Part shown: positions 1-8,292 of the stretch, piece after piece
Position numbering within the stretch: position 1 is the first letter of the stretch
Layout of the letters: each line of letters begins with the position of its first letter
Assembly: GCA_045590415.1 (NCBI GenBank)
Contig: JAZNRA010000160.1
Span: forward strand, 1-12,248
Length of the DNA stretch: 12,248 nucleotides
Reading direction: 5' to 3'
DNA from: RGIG3009 sp045590415
GTDB lineage: Bacteria > Bacillota > Clostridia > Oscillospirales > Acutalibacteraceae
Translations under genes and position numbers: made by a program
Notes under the pieces: generated by a model
The model's input: only the letters and a program-made list of their open reading frames with translations
Database searches by the model: none
Told to the model about the DNA's origin: nothing

Positions 1-1157
1 ACTACGAGGCATACACCGATACCGACAACGAGCAGGTCGTTATCCGATTCCCGTGGAAAAACAACGAAACGGAATTTGATGCCAAATCGGCCATTGAAGA
101 ACTCGGCAAGACCGCCCTGCTCGAATTTTATATTGACGAGACCGAATCTACCGGTCTGCCGACCGAAAAGCCGGGAAAAGAGGATTTCGTTCTCAACGGT
201 TCTCTCGTAAGCTCGGCAACACCCGGCTTCGATCAGGAAAACACACCGGTCGTTTCCCTGGAATTGGACAAAGCGGGTAAAGAAGCGTTTTCAAAAGCCA
301 CTCAAAAGCAAGCCGATCTCAACAAGGGGCTCACGACCAAGAAATATACCATTTCCATTTGGTTGGATGACGAATGTATCTCCAACCCCACCGTTAACGA
401 ACATATTGCTGACGGTAACGCTCAGATCTCCGGCGGATTTGCCGACTATGCGGAAGCGTTGGATCTGGCAAATCTCATCAACTCCGGTTCTTTGCCTTTC
501 AGCATCACGGCAAAGAACACCAGCACCGTTACCGCTACTTTGGGCGAGCGTGCATTAGAGATCATGGTGATCGCGGGCGTGATCGCGTTTGTGCTGATCT
601 CCCTGTTCATGATTTTCTACTATCGCCTGCCCGGCTTTGTCGGTGTGATCGCCCTGCTCGGTCAGGTAGCCGGATCAATTGCGGTCGTTTCGGGATATTT
701 CCCGTTCTTCAACAGCTTTACGCTGACGCTTCCCGGTATTGCCGGTATTATCCTCTCGATCGGTATGGGTGTTGACGCCAACATCATCACCGCCGAACGT
801 ATCAAAGAGCAGATCCGCGGCGGACGCACCATTGACGGCGCTATCAACAACGGTTGCAGTGAGTCATTCTGGGCGATCTTTGACGGTAACATCACCGTTT
901 TGATCATTTCCGTCGTGCTGATGGGCGTGTTTGGTCCTGCAGACAGTTTGTTTGCAAAACTCCTCAAACCGTTCTTATTCATGTTCCCCGTTTCCGCCAG
1001 CGGCGCCGTTTATTCCTTCGGTTACACATTGCTTGCTGGTATCATCTTCAACTTCATTATGGGCGTAACTTGCTCGCGGTTGATGCTTAAATCCGTCTCC
1101 CGCTTCAAGTTCCTCCGTAAACCCTGGTTGTTAGGAGGTAAACGTCAAGATGCTTAA
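1..1157 (+). CDS. secD: Protein translocase subunit SecD (3' part; start lies before the window)
   Basis: SecD is a membrane partner of SecYEG that uses proton motive force to help pull secreted proteins across the membrane. The open frame runs from base 3 with no stop, so the gene enters from the left; the first in-frame ATG (264) is internal. The fragment (about 384 residues) covers the end of the P1 periplasmic/extracellular domain (VVSLELDKAGKEAF around 249-290), then five membrane spans. The RND-type signature LPGIAGIILSIGMGVDANI, followed by AERIKE, sits near bases 729-807 and is diagnostic of SecD. The gene overlaps secF by 8 bases and must be co-transcribed with it. Having secD and secF separate, not fused as in Bacillus subtilis, fits Clostridia. 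The missing part is the N-terminal TM and most of P1. Confidence 0.97.
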   Translation, partial: YEAYTDTDNEQVVIRFPWKNNETEFDAKSAIEELGKTALLEFYIDETESTGLPTEKPGKEDFVLNGSLVSSATPGFDQENTPVVSLELDKAGKEAFSKATQKQADLNKGLTTKKYTISIWLDDECISNPTVNEHIADGNAQISGGFADYAEALDLANLINSGSLPFSITAKNTSTVTATLGERALEIMVIAGVIAFVLISLFMIFYYRLPGFVGVIALLGQVAGSIAVVSGYFPFFNSFTLTLPGIAGIILSIGMGVDANIITAERIKEQIRGGRTIDGAINNGCSESFWAIFDGNITVLIISVVLMGVFGPADSLFAKLLKPFLFMFPVSASGAVYSFGYTLLAGIIFNFIMGVTCSRLMLKSVSRFKFLRKPWLLGGKRQDA

Positions 1158-2085
1158 TAATTTTGATTTTATTGCGAAACGCAAGCTCTTTCTTATCGTT
1201 TCCGTTGCCTTGCTTGCGATCGGTCTTATCTGCAACCTTATCATGGGCGTAGAGTTGGATATCGATTTCAAAGGCGGCACACTTCTCAAGTACAGTTATG
1301 AGAACACGCTGGACGAAGCTTCTGCCAAAGAGTTTATTCAAACGAAGCTTAACGGTGCAGAGGTTGACATAACCGAAAACGGTGAAAGCGGTCTCAAACT
1401 CGTTACCATAACGCTGGCAGATGAAGTGGACACGAAAACCCAAACCACTTTCGTGGAAACGCTGAAAAAGCAGTTCCCCGACAACAACATCAAAGAGATT
1501 GAAACCAACTCCTTGCAACCGTCTTACGGCCGCACCTTCTTTGCAAAATGCTGGATGGCGATTGCGTTGGCCTCGGTCTTCCTGGTTATCTACGTGGGCT
1601 TGCGTTTCCGCAAGATCGGCGGCATCTCTGCCGGTATCATGGCGCTTCTCGCTCTGCTGCACGATATTCTTATCGCATATTTCGTTTTCGTTATCTTCCG
1701 CATTCCGCTGAACGATAACTTCGTGGCGGTCGTTCTGACAATCCTCGGTTACTCGCTCAACGATACCATCGTTATCTATGACCGTATCCGCGAAAATCGC
1801 AAAAAAATGGATAAGAAGACCAATATCAACGAGATCGTGAACGTCAGTTTACGGCAATCCTTCGGCCGTACGCTGAACACCTCCATCTGCACCTTTGCAG
1901 CGATCGGTACGGTCGCGGTGATCGCTATGATCCTCTCGATGGATGCCATCATCAGTTTTGCGTTGCCGATGACCTTCGGTGTTGTATCCGGTTTCTATTC
2001 CTCCACGTTCCTGTGCACCCCGCTGTGGGCACTGTGGGTGGAACATTCCGCACGTCGCAAAGCGGCTAAAGCAAAGAAAAAATAA
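1150..2085 (+). CDS. secF: Protein translocase subunit SecF
   Basis: SecF pairs with SecD in the accessory Sec complex. The 311-residue protein is of normal length. It has an N-terminal TM (about 12-34), the conserved D-F-K-G-G motif at residues 39-43, a small extracytoplasmic P1-like domain (about 45-130), and then five TM spans. The SecF signature LGYSLNDTIVIYDRIREN is at 199-216, followed by the conserved RTLNTS stretch (about 240-245). The C-terminus is a short Lys/Arg-rich cytoplasmic tail. The ATG at 1150 has an AGGAGGT ribosome binding site at about 1133-1139 and lies inside the end of secD (8-base overlap), so the two are probably translationally coupled. A strong terminator follows six bases after the stop. 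Confidence 0.98.
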   Translation: MLNNFDFIAKRKLFLIVSVALLAIGLICNLIMGVELDIDFKGGTLLKYSYENTLDEASAKEFIQTKLNGAEVDITENGESGLKLVTITLADEVDTKTQTTFVETLKKQFPDNNIKEIETNSLQPSYGRTFFAKCWMAIALASVFLVIYVGLRFRKIGGISAGIMALLALLHDILIAYFVFVIFRIPLNDNFVAVVLTILGYSLNDTIVIYDRIRENRKKMDKKTNINEIVNVSLRQSFGRTLNTSICTFAAIGTVAVIAMILSMDAIISFALPMTFGVVSGFYSSTFLCTPLWALWVEHSARRKAAKAKKK

Positions 2086-2090
2086 CAGGC

Positions 2091-2123
2091 AAAAACGCCC
2101 CCGAAATCTTCGGGGGCGTTTTT
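2091..2123 (+). terminator. Rho-independent terminator after secDF
   Basis: A perfect 15-bp inverted repeat (AAAAACGCCCCCGAA, loop ATC, TTCGGGGGCGTTTTT) starts just after the secF stop. The arm is GC-rich and flanked by A and T runs, so it could stop transcription from either direction. It ends the secDF transcript. The next gene starts only 20 bases later and no promoter is obvious between them. Confidence 0.93.
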
Positions 2124-2142
2124 ACAAAGGATTGATGAAATT

Positions 2143-2829
2143 ATGCTGACTACTGTCTTTTTTGACGTGGACGATACGCTGTTGGATTTTAAAAAGGCAG
2201 AACTCGTCGCGTTATCCTCCACTATGAAAGAATTAGGATTTACGCCGACGGATGACATGTTAGCACGTTATCACGTCATAAACCGCTCACAATGGGAGCT
2301 GCTTGAACGCGGAGAACTCACGCGCGAACAAGTACTCCGTCGCCGCTTTACATTGCTCTTTGAGGAATATGGCCTGCCTTGTGACGTTGAAAAAGTAAAG
2401 GGCTTGTACGAACGCCTGTTAGGTGTCGGGCATTATTTTATACCGGGTGCACCCGAGCTGCTCGAAACGTTATATCGGCAATACGATCTGTATCTTATGA
2501 CTAACGGTACGGCATCAATCCAACGCCGCCGTCTGGACAGTGCGGGTATTCTCCCGTATTTTAAAGGTGTCTTTATCTCGCACGAGATCGGCTTTAACAA
2601 ACCGGATCCGCGGTATTTTGAGCACTGCTTTTCTTGTATTGACGGTTTTGAAAAAGAAAAGGCCGTCATCGTCGGTGACAGCCCCAGTTCCGATATTCGC
2701 GGCGGTAATCTGGTAGGACTGCGCGCCTGCTGGTTTAACCCCTCGCACAGCACGTGTCCTCCCATTGCTAAGCCGGATTTTGAGGTGGACAGTTTGTCTG
2801 CCCTTCCTGCATTGTTGGCTCAGTTATAA
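2143..2829 (+). CDS. yjjG: HAD-superfamily hydrolase, YjjG-type noncanonical pyrimidine nucleotidase
   Basis: A 228-residue haloacid-dehalogenase phosphatase. All four HAD motifs are present: I, DVDDT at 8-12 with nucleophile D8 and acid D10; II, TNG at 120-122; III, K153 in FNKPDP; IV, GDSPSSDI at 178-185. Between motifs I and II is a helical C1-type cap. The cap and the sequence around motifs II-IV (TNGTASIQRRRLDSAG, then ISHEIGFNKPDPRYFE) look most like YjjG/PynA, which dephosphorylates pyrimidine nucleoside monophosphates including damaged ones ('house-cleaning'); the substrate here is inferred. The ATG has AAAGGA about 11 bases upstream. The gene begins right after the secF terminator, so it relies on read-through or a promoter I cannot place. 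Its last two codons overlap the convergent birA. Confidence 0.85.
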   Translation: MLTTVFFDVDDTLLDFKKAELVALSSTMKELGFTPTDDMLARYHVINRSQWELLERGELTREQVLRRRFTLLFEEYGLPCDVEKVKGLYERLLGVGHYFIPGAPELLETLYRQYDLYLMTNGTASIQRRRLDSAGILPYFKGVFISHEIGFNKPDPRYFEHCFSCIDGFEKEKAVIVGDSPSSDIRGGNLVGLRACWFNPSHSTCPPIAKPDFEVDSLSALPALLAQL

Positions 2830-3612
2830 GCGTAAACTGACTTCACCCGAAGATAACGCTTTGGTTTTGCCGTGCCGATCCGAGACAAGTAATTCAAAGT
2901 TATCGGTTATCCCCTCTGCTGTTACCTCCTCAATAACTGCACCGTTTATGTCAAGCACCTCAACGGTGCGCCCTTTCAGAAGATCTCGCTTTCGGTAGGA
3001 CGGCAAATACATCTTTGCCGACAGCGCCCCGTAATACCCCCAAAAACGCGTGATGATCGCTGCTGCCAGTTCTTCCCTTGGATGAGCCGGCAGCGGCGTT
3101 TTTTCGTCAAAAACAGTGCCTGCACGGGATTCTATTTCAGACGGGAAACCGTCTTTTGGAGGAAGCACGTTAATGCCGATTCCCAATACGGCATATTGCA
3201 GGTTTTCGGCGATGGCACCTTCCGTTAAAATGCCGCACACCTTTTTGCCGCGACAGTAGACATCGTTCACCCATTTGATGGATGCGGGAACTTCCGCGAC
3301 TTCCTCGATGGCTTCTGCCACGGCGACCGCGGCGGCGGTGGTAATATATAATAACGGTACGGCAGCGGCATCGGGGCGAAGAATGATACTCATATACAAT
3401 CCGCTGCCTGTCGGGGAGAAGAACTGCCTGCCCATACGACCTCTGCCCTGTCGTTGCGTATCCGCCAAAATAACCGTACCCTCGGGCGCACCCGCGGCGG
3501 CTAACTCACGTGCCAGGGTGTTGGTGGAGCCCACTTCCCCATACAACTGCAAATGAAATGCATCGCTCAGACGTTCTTTTAAAACAGACTCTGATAACAA
3601 ACCCATCGGCAT
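2824..3612 (-). CDS. birA: Biotin-[acetyl-CoA-carboxylase] ligase, no DNA-binding domain
   Basis: This enzyme activates biotin with ATP and attaches it to a lysine of biotin carrier proteins such as the acetyl-CoA carboxylase subunit. The 262 residues hold the catalytic core and the small C-terminal SH3-like domain (about 213-262). Visible motifs are GSTN at 28-31, the biotinoyl-AMP loop GRGRMGR at 56-62, and KWVND at 113-117 with the catalytic lysine K113. The N-terminal helix-turn-helix of repressor-type BirA is absent, so this is a single-function enzyme and not the biotin operon regulator. The ATG at 3612 has GGAG 10 bases upstream; an ATG two codons later (3606) is a weaker alternative. 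It is the last gene of a minus-strand operon, 22 bases after the amidase gene. Confidence 0.95.
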   Translation of the reverse strand: MPMGLLSESVLKERLSDAFHLQLYGEVGSTNTLARELAAAGAPEGTVILADTQRQGRGRMGRQFFSPTGSGLYMSIILRPDAAAVPLLYITTAAAVAVAEAIEEVAEVPASIKWVNDVYCRGKKVCGILTEGAIAENLQYAVLGIGINVLPPKDGFPSEIESRAGTVFDEKTPLPAHPREELAAAIITRFWGYYGALSAKMYLPSYRKRDLLKGRTVEVLDINGAVIEEVTAEGITDNFELLVSDRHGKTKALSSGEVSLRL

Positions 3613-3634
3613 ATTCTCGCTTCTCCTTTCCCCC

Positions 3635-6600
3635 TTACATCGCGCTGAAATACTCCACGACGCCGTCGGTGACCGCCTGCATCAGTTTATCACGGTATTC
3701 GGGTTTGATAAGGGCTTCTTTATCCGCCGCATTATCCAAAAAGGCACATTCCAACAGAATCGACGGGCAATGGAATATGGATCGCGTCATGTAGAGCGTT
3801 CCCCATACCGTGCCGCTCCCGCGCGGTGTTCCGTTTGTTGTGGTACCTACCCCTTCGGTGATCTCAACGGCGTGCATCTTATCATAAACAAACTTTGAAG
3901 GGATGTATGACCACTCGGAATAGTAATGCACCGTGGCACCGGTGGCTTTACCGTTGGCGCCGTTCATATGCACGCTGATCACCAAATGGTAGCCCTTTGT
4001 CTGTGCCATCAGCACACGGTTTTGCAACGACAAATCGGTGGTGAGCGGCGCCGTGCGTGTCATATCCACCGTTGCACCCAACGCCTCCAATTTAGTTTTC
4101 AGGGTATTAGCGTAATCCAAATTGAACGGCGCTTCCCACGGCTTATCATCCGGTGATCCGTGACCGGGATCTAACAAGATGCGTACTCCCTTCAATTTTT
4201 CGGAAGCGGCGTTTCCGGAAATGTTTGCCGGATTCAAAAAGGAGATAGTTAATTGGTTACCGTTCCATGAAGTGGAAACGCCGTAGAAAGCCCCCGTTTT
4301 CTTCAGCGTCAATTTCAGAATCAAACAATCCGCCGACTCACCGGCAATCCACTCAGCCGAACTGAACAAAGGACTTTGAGAAACGTCCGGTACACTCGGC
4401 ACCTCTGAAAGGTAATAAAAAGCGATTTCCACGTGCGGCGCGGTTTGTGAATAGGGCTCCAATCCGTAATGCGGAGTTGCCGTGGTCGACTCGCGATAAT
4501 ATTTTTGTCCTCTCGTGCGCGCATATACGGGAATAGCGTAGGCGGCGTCGAAGGTCATGTTCGTATGTGTGGAAGTGACGGTCGTTTGTCCGTTTTGCAA
4601 AGGAGTGTAGGTCAGGGCACCGCCATCGGTCACGGTAGCATCCTTACAGTATATGCGCTTTCCCGAAGCCAACAGATAATATGACAAACTACCGCTGTAA
4701 GTGCTCACCAAATAATCTTTGGTTCCTTTGGGTAAATAGGAATTATACGGGCGAGAATAATCGTCTGTCAGACCACCTCCCGAAAAAGTTTCCGCATATT
4801 CTGAGGTGATCGTAACAATCTTCACGTCCTCGGAAGGAGCCGGCAATGGTGTGCCTGCCGGTACGCTCACCCCCGGCGCCGTGGTCGTGGGCTGGGATAA
4901 AGCCCTGACGGTGATGTTCCCACCGGCTTTGGATTCCGTGAAGCCGTTATAAGTAGCGCTCACCATAATCTTTCCAAGATCGGTCACCTGTCCGATCTGA
5001 CCCACCGGCAAGGTATAGGTTCCCTTATATTCTTGAAAATCGGTGGGGGTGTTGCCGCTTTCATCTTCCTTGATAGCGGATGCCGTCAGCACAATTTTCG
5101 TACCGTTGATCGTTGCCGTAACGCTCGAACCCTTGCGGGCAATAGCGCTGACAATAAACATGCCGCCGCCATCCACAGATAAGTCATCGGTCGGTAAAAC
5201 ACTTTGCAGAATTGTCTGCTTGTAGGTAATCGTATAGGTCTTTGTCGTTCCCTTATGAGAAAACAAAAACGTATTCACACCGATTTTCAGGGTATAATTC
5301 AGTGAGAAAAAGCCGTGCTCCGACAGTTCGATTGTTTCCCCGTTGACAGTCATCGGGAAATTGGTATCACCGCCGCCCTGCAGGGTAATGGTGGATTCCG
5401 ACGTGGTGTAGTTTGTTTTGGTCGGGAAAGTCAGGGTAAGCTTCTTATAGATATATTCTTCGTTCAAGGTGCCTGCATAAGCGCGCCGCAACACATCGGC
5501 GGCACCGGTAGCGTCGGTCTGCAGTGCCTTGAGCGAGTCAAAGCAACTGCCTTGCCAAGTAGCAGTGGATTTGCAATATAGATACTGCTGAGCTAACTGA
5601 TCGGTGGCTTTCCAACCGGTATGATACGTACCGATTCTCGACGTCGCATGAGATATGTATAGCGGAAGCTGTTGCTTGTTCGCAACACCGTCCCACCATT
5701 TGAGGACGTTTTGGAAGGAAGCCGTTGGATGGCTGGTGGAACTGTTGACGTGCACCAGTACGCATTGGAACAGCCCTTGCTCCACCCAAGAGAGTGTATC
5801 AGCGCAGCCATCAGTAAATTCCTCGTAATATTCCGCCGTTTCCGAACCGCGCTCATCCACGGAGTTATGCGCCCATATACCGTTCGAAAGCAAGCCGGTA
5901 TAATAATTGGGGTTCACTTCACAGATGATCTGCGTCACTTGTTTTACCAATGTATCCAATGCGGTTTTGGCAGTTTCGCGTTCCTCTGTCGCGACCTGCT
6001 TGTCTGAAAAAGTAAAACCGGACACAAAAAAGCCGTCCACCGCATAGCGAGCCGTTGCCTCACGCACCATATCCAAGGTGCGCTTTTTCCCATCCTCGGT
6101 GCGGGGATCCCACTCTTCACCGTCTTGGACACGCAGATCCAATACGGCGTATACGTACATCTGCTTTTCTCGCGCCGACTTTAAGATGTACGAAATGGGA
6201 TCAAAGACTTGTCCGTCTTCGTCGGTCAGCTGTACACACTCGGCAATTTCAGAGGGATATATCAAAAGGTCGTTCTTTTCCGGTTTAAGGGGCAGAATAA
6301 GTGTATTGAATTCCCACTCCTCTATCGCAGAAAAGGCGGTATCGATCTGTTTCTTCACGGTTTTGACCGTGTTTTTAGAAGAGGTATAATAATCCGCTCC
6401 CGGTGTGAGCCAAACGCCTTTCATCTGTTCCGGCTTTTGATATACCGGCACAATTCTTTCCGGCTCGGTGGTTGTGGGAGTTGTAGTCGTGATAGACGCA
6501 CTGACCTTGTCACTGCCAAACAAGGACGCCAACGCATCCAGTACTCCGCCATAGGCAAAAAGCGCACAGAGTAACCCCACAGCCAGCACTCCGGCTGTGA

Positions 6601-6658
6601 CGGCAATAACGATCTTCCACCCCTTGGAAAGACCGACTGCTTTTACATGCTTTGCCAT
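3635..6658 (-). CDS. Membrane-anchored N-acetylmuramoyl-L-alanine amidase with degenerate GHL10-like domain
   Basis: A 1007-residue surface protein. Order: basic N-terminus and TM/signal anchor (14-36); Thr/Pro linker (about 52-68); a glycosyl-hydrolase-like-10 (GHL10/DUF187-type) domain (about 78-400); one or two Ig-like beta domains (about 405-590); a Pro/Thr linker (about 592-620); an SH3- or AMIN-like stretch (about 620-815); and an Amidase_3 domain (824-1007). Amidase_3 enzymes cut the amide bond between MurNAc and the stem peptide. Here the zinc ligands appear as H833 (DPGHG), E842 and H897 (SVHMNG), with catalytic E970 (LLECAF), so this domain looks active. In contrast, the GHL10 motif that reads DGIQYDDYFYP in the neighbour reads DGFFVSGFTF here (208-217), without the paired aspartates, so it may bind and not cut glycan. 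The ATG has AGGTG seven bases upstream, 17 bases after the lipoprotein gene. Confidence 0.88.
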   Translation of the reverse strand: MAKHVKAVGLSKGWKIVIAVTAGVLAVGLLCALFAYGGVLDALASLFGSDKVSASITTTTPTTTEPERIVPVYQKPEQMKGVWLTPGADYYTSSKNTVKTVKKQIDTAFSAIEEWEFNTLILPLKPEKNDLLIYPSEIAECVQLTDEDGQVFDPISYILKSAREKQMYVYAVLDLRVQDGEEWDPRTEDGKKRTLDMVREATARYAVDGFFVSGFTFSDKQVATEERETAKTALDTLVKQVTQIICEVNPNYYTGLLSNGIWAHNSVDERGSETAEYYEEFTDGCADTLSWVEQGLFQCVLVHVNSSTSHPTASFQNVLKWWDGVANKQQLPLYISHATSRIGTYHTGWKATDQLAQQYLYCKSTATWQGSCFDSLKALQTDATGAADVLRRAYAGTLNEEYIYKKLTLTFPTKTNYTTSESTITLQGGGDTNFPMTVNGETIELSEHGFFSLNYTLKIGVNTFLFSHKGTTKTYTITYKQTILQSVLPTDDLSVDGGGMFIVSAIARKGSSVTATINGTKIVLTASAIKEDESGNTPTDFQEYKGTYTLPVGQIGQVTDLGKIMVSATYNGFTESKAGGNITVRALSQPTTTAPGVSVPAGTPLPAPSEDVKIVTITSEYAETFSGGGLTDDYSRPYNSYLPKGTKDYLVSTYSGSLSYYLLASGKRIYCKDATVTDGGALTYTPLQNGQTTVTSTHTNMTFDAAYAIPVYARTRGQKYYRESTTATPHYGLEPYSQTAPHVEIAFYYLSEVPSVPDVSQSPLFSSAEWIAGESADCLILKLTLKKTGAFYGVSTSWNGNQLTISFLNPANISGNAASEKLKGVRILLDPGHGSPDDKPWEAPFNLDYANTLKTKLEALGATVDMTRTAPLTTDLSLQNRVLMAQTKGYHLVISVHMNGANGKATGATVHYYSEWSYIPSKFVYDKMHAVEITEGVGTTTNGTPRGSGTVWGTLYMTRSIFHCPSILLECAFLDNAADKEALIKPEYRDKLMQAVTDGVVEYFSAM

Positions 6659-6675
6659 ATGGTGTCACCTCTTGT

Positions 6676-7983
6676 TTATAAAACGGTCAGTAAATTTTCT
6701 ATTTCCCCGCGAGCAACGGATACATCATTCGTTAATGACAGGCCCGACACTTGATCGGGTTTCAAGTAACTGTAACTGTAAAAGGCCATGCCGGATACGT
6801 TCTTAGAACGCAAATACAACACGGAGCGCTTGAGAATATCGGTATGCAACGCCCATTCAGTCTTACCGTTGCCCGCCCACGTATCGCTTAACAATCCCGC
6901 TTTGTAGGCAGCAATACCGACATACAGTTTCACGGAAGAGTGACGCGGATATGACAGCCACTCGTCGGTCGTTTTGTCAAACGGGCTGCCGCTGTGCTCA
7001 AAGCCGGTATAGATCTGCGGACAGATATAATCGATATAGCCGTTTTCCGCCATCCATTTTTTGGGATCGGCGTACAATTTATCGTACGTGTTTTGGGCGT
7101 TGGCGGCGGGAGATACACCGAATATGCGGTTTTTCGCTTTGGTGATGGCATGCGTGCCGGCAATCAGCGTATCCACAGCCGCACGGCGCCAAGCGGCAAT
7201 CGACAGCGTACCGCCGCTTTCTTGATACGCCTCATAATCCGCGCTCTCATAACCGTATACGGTAGTAGCGTCCAACACATTCGACGGATAAAAATAATCA
7301 TCATATTGAATGCCGTCTATGGCGTAATTATTAACCAATTCACGGATACCGTTCAAGATCAGTTGTTGTGCCGCGGTTGAGCTTGGCACATAGTAATACC
7401 GCGCACTCGAATCGGTGAATGTCGGGATGTCACTGACAAGGTATGTTTTGTCCTTTCCCGCTCGGTACGGATTGACCCACGCATGGAGCGCGATCCCGCG
7501 TTTATGGGCGGCTTCTACTGCGTAACCGAGGGGATCGAAGCCCGTAGCGATTAGTTTGTTGACAGAAGTCGCCGGCTTAAAATAAGCCGATGGATAAAAC
7601 GCATCACTGTTGGCGCGCACATGGAAAAACAAGGTGTTTAGTTTAAATTCTTCCATGGTGTTCAAGATACCGTCAATCGCCTCTTTTGCCTTTTCGGCGG
7701 TAGAACAACCGCTGAATAGAGCGTTTAGTTCCATGTACGATACCCACATGGCACGCAGTTCACCGGACGGTGCTACCAAAACCGGTTGCGTGGTGGTTGT
7801 AATAACCGTCGTTGTGCTTATTTTCGTGTCTTCGGTAAGTGCCGTCGTTGTGGTATCCGTAGCAGAGGCGGTTGTTGTGGCAACAGGAGCGAGAGTCGTT
7901 TCATCCGTAGCGGGCAAATCCGCGCCGCACGCTGTCAAAAACAACGTTGCCAAGCACAACAAAACCGCCGCATACCGCTTCAC
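6676..7983 (-). CDS. GHL10-family (DUF187) surface lipoprotein, putative glycoside hydrolase
   Basis: First gene of the minus-strand operon. I prefer the GTG at 7983 (435 residues): GAGGTGA lies about 8 bases upstream and it gives a textbook lipoprotein signal (MKRYAAVLLCLATLFLTAC). A TTG one codon earlier (7986) is also possible. The lipobox LTAC would lipidate C19. A Thr/Ala-rich linker (about 25-70) lifts the domain off the membrane. The rest is a single TIM-barrel-like GHL10 domain with conserved pieces: LRAMWVSY (about 76-83), GFDPL (148-152), HAWVNPYR (167-174) and DGIQYDDYFYP (223-233), whose acidic residues are candidates for catalysis. Members of this family are thought to act on cell-wall or extracellular glycans; the substrate is not known here. 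It sits with the amidase gene, which supports a role in peptidoglycan work. Confidence 0.9.
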   Translation of the reverse strand: MKRYAAVLLCLATLFLTACGADLPATDETTLAPVATTTASATDTTTTALTEDTKISTTTVITTTTQPVLVAPSGELRAMWVSYMELNALFSGCSTAEKAKEAIDGILNTMEEFKLNTLFFHVRANSDAFYPSAYFKPATSVNKLIATGFDPLGYAVEAAHKRGIALHAWVNPYRAGKDKTYLVSDIPTFTDSSARYYYVPSSTAAQQLILNGIRELVNNYAIDGIQYDDYFYPSNVLDATTVYGYESADYEAYQESGGTLSIAAWRRAAVDTLIAGTHAITKAKNRIFGVSPAANAQNTYDKLYADPKKWMAENGYIDYICPQIYTGFEHSGSPFDKTTDEWLSYPRHSSVKLYVGIAAYKAGLLSDTWAGNGKTEWALHTDILKRSVLYLRSKNVSGMAFYSYSYLKPDQVSGLSLTNDVSVARGEIENLLTVL

Positions 7984-8006
7984 CAATCATCACCTCAATA
8001 TCTACT

Positions 8007-8035
8007 ATCATACCAAAAAGCGCTGTTTCTTGCAA
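8007..8035 (-). promoter_or_regulatory. Sigma-A-type promoter of the lipoprotein-amidase-birA operon
   Basis: Read on the minus strand: -35 TTGCAA (8030-8035), 17-base spacer, -10 TATGAT (8007-8012), with the ribosome binding site and start codon of the lipoprotein gene just downstream. Transcription would begin near base 8000. No promoter is obvious in the 17- and 22-base gaps within the operon, so this one probably serves all three genes. Confidence 0.75.
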
Positions 8036-8056
8036 CATTTTCCGACAAAATATACA

Positions 8057-8085
8057 TTGTCAGTTTTTTCCGTTTCTCCTATACT
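8057..8085 (+). promoter_or_regulatory. Near-consensus promoter upstream of tRNA-Leu (distal)
   Basis: TTGTCA (8057-8062), a 17-base spacer and TATACT (8080-8085) make a strong sigma-A-type promoter on the plus strand. The only gene downstream is the tRNA, about 70 bases away. It faces away from the minus-strand operon promoter just upstream. Confidence 0.65.
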
Positions 8086-8119
8086 ATATGTGATTTTTTT
8101 AATTCTTTACAGAAATGAT

Positions 8120-8148
8120 TTGCATTTAGTTTGTAAGTATGATACACT
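8120..8148 (+). promoter_or_regulatory. Proximal promoter of tRNA-Leu
   Basis: TTGCAT (8120-8125), a 17-base spacer and TACACT (8143-8148) preceded by TGA, giving an extended -10 (TGnTACACT). The predicted start point is near 8155, about six bases before the mature tRNA 5' end at 8161, as is common for single tRNA units. Confidence 0.65.
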
Positions 8149-8160
8149 AATATGCGTTAT

Positions 8161-8242
8161 GCGGGCGTGGTGGAATGGCAGACACGTTGGTCTTAGGAGC
8201 CAATGCGCAAGCGTGCAAGTTCAAGTCTTGTCGCCCGCACCA
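8161..8242 (+). tRNA. tRNA-Leu, anticodon UAG
   Basis: An 82-nucleotide class II tRNA with encoded CCA. The acceptor arm GCGGGCG (8161-8167) pairs with CGCCCGC (8232-8238); A8239 is the discriminator and CCA is 8240-8242. The anticodon stem TTGGT/GCCAA encloses the loop CTTAGGA, so the anticodon is TAG (reads CUA and, by wobble, other CUN leucine codons). A long variable arm (TGCGCAAGCGT) and the TTCAAGT T-loop with its GCAAG/CTTGT stem confirm leucine class II. The AT-rich accessory region starts right after it, so its 3' end is a candidate attachment site, though I found no second copy in the window. Confidence 0.96.
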
Positions 8243-8248
8243 AACAGT

Positions 8249-8292
8249 ATAAATCCGAACCTTCTCATAGTTGGAGATGGGTTCGGATTTAT
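8249..8292 (+). terminator. Rho-independent terminator of tRNA-Leu
   Basis: A perfect 13-bp inverted repeat (ATAAATCCGAACC at 8249-8261 and GGTTCGGATTTAT at 8280-8292), extended inside the loop by TCTC/GAGA (8263-8266 with 8274-8277), followed by TTGTTTTT. It closes the tRNA unit six bases after CCA and insulates it from the cassette beyond. Confidence 0.88.

Noticed and set aside
1105..1662. 185-residue minus-strand frame opposite secF
   Set aside because: Antisense to clear SecF coding sequence, no ribosome binding site and no recognisable motif.
2086..2142. Riboswitch or attenuator between secF and the HAD gene
   Set aside because: The hairpin is a plain terminator with no alternative antiterminator pairing or ligand-binding structure visible in 57 bases.
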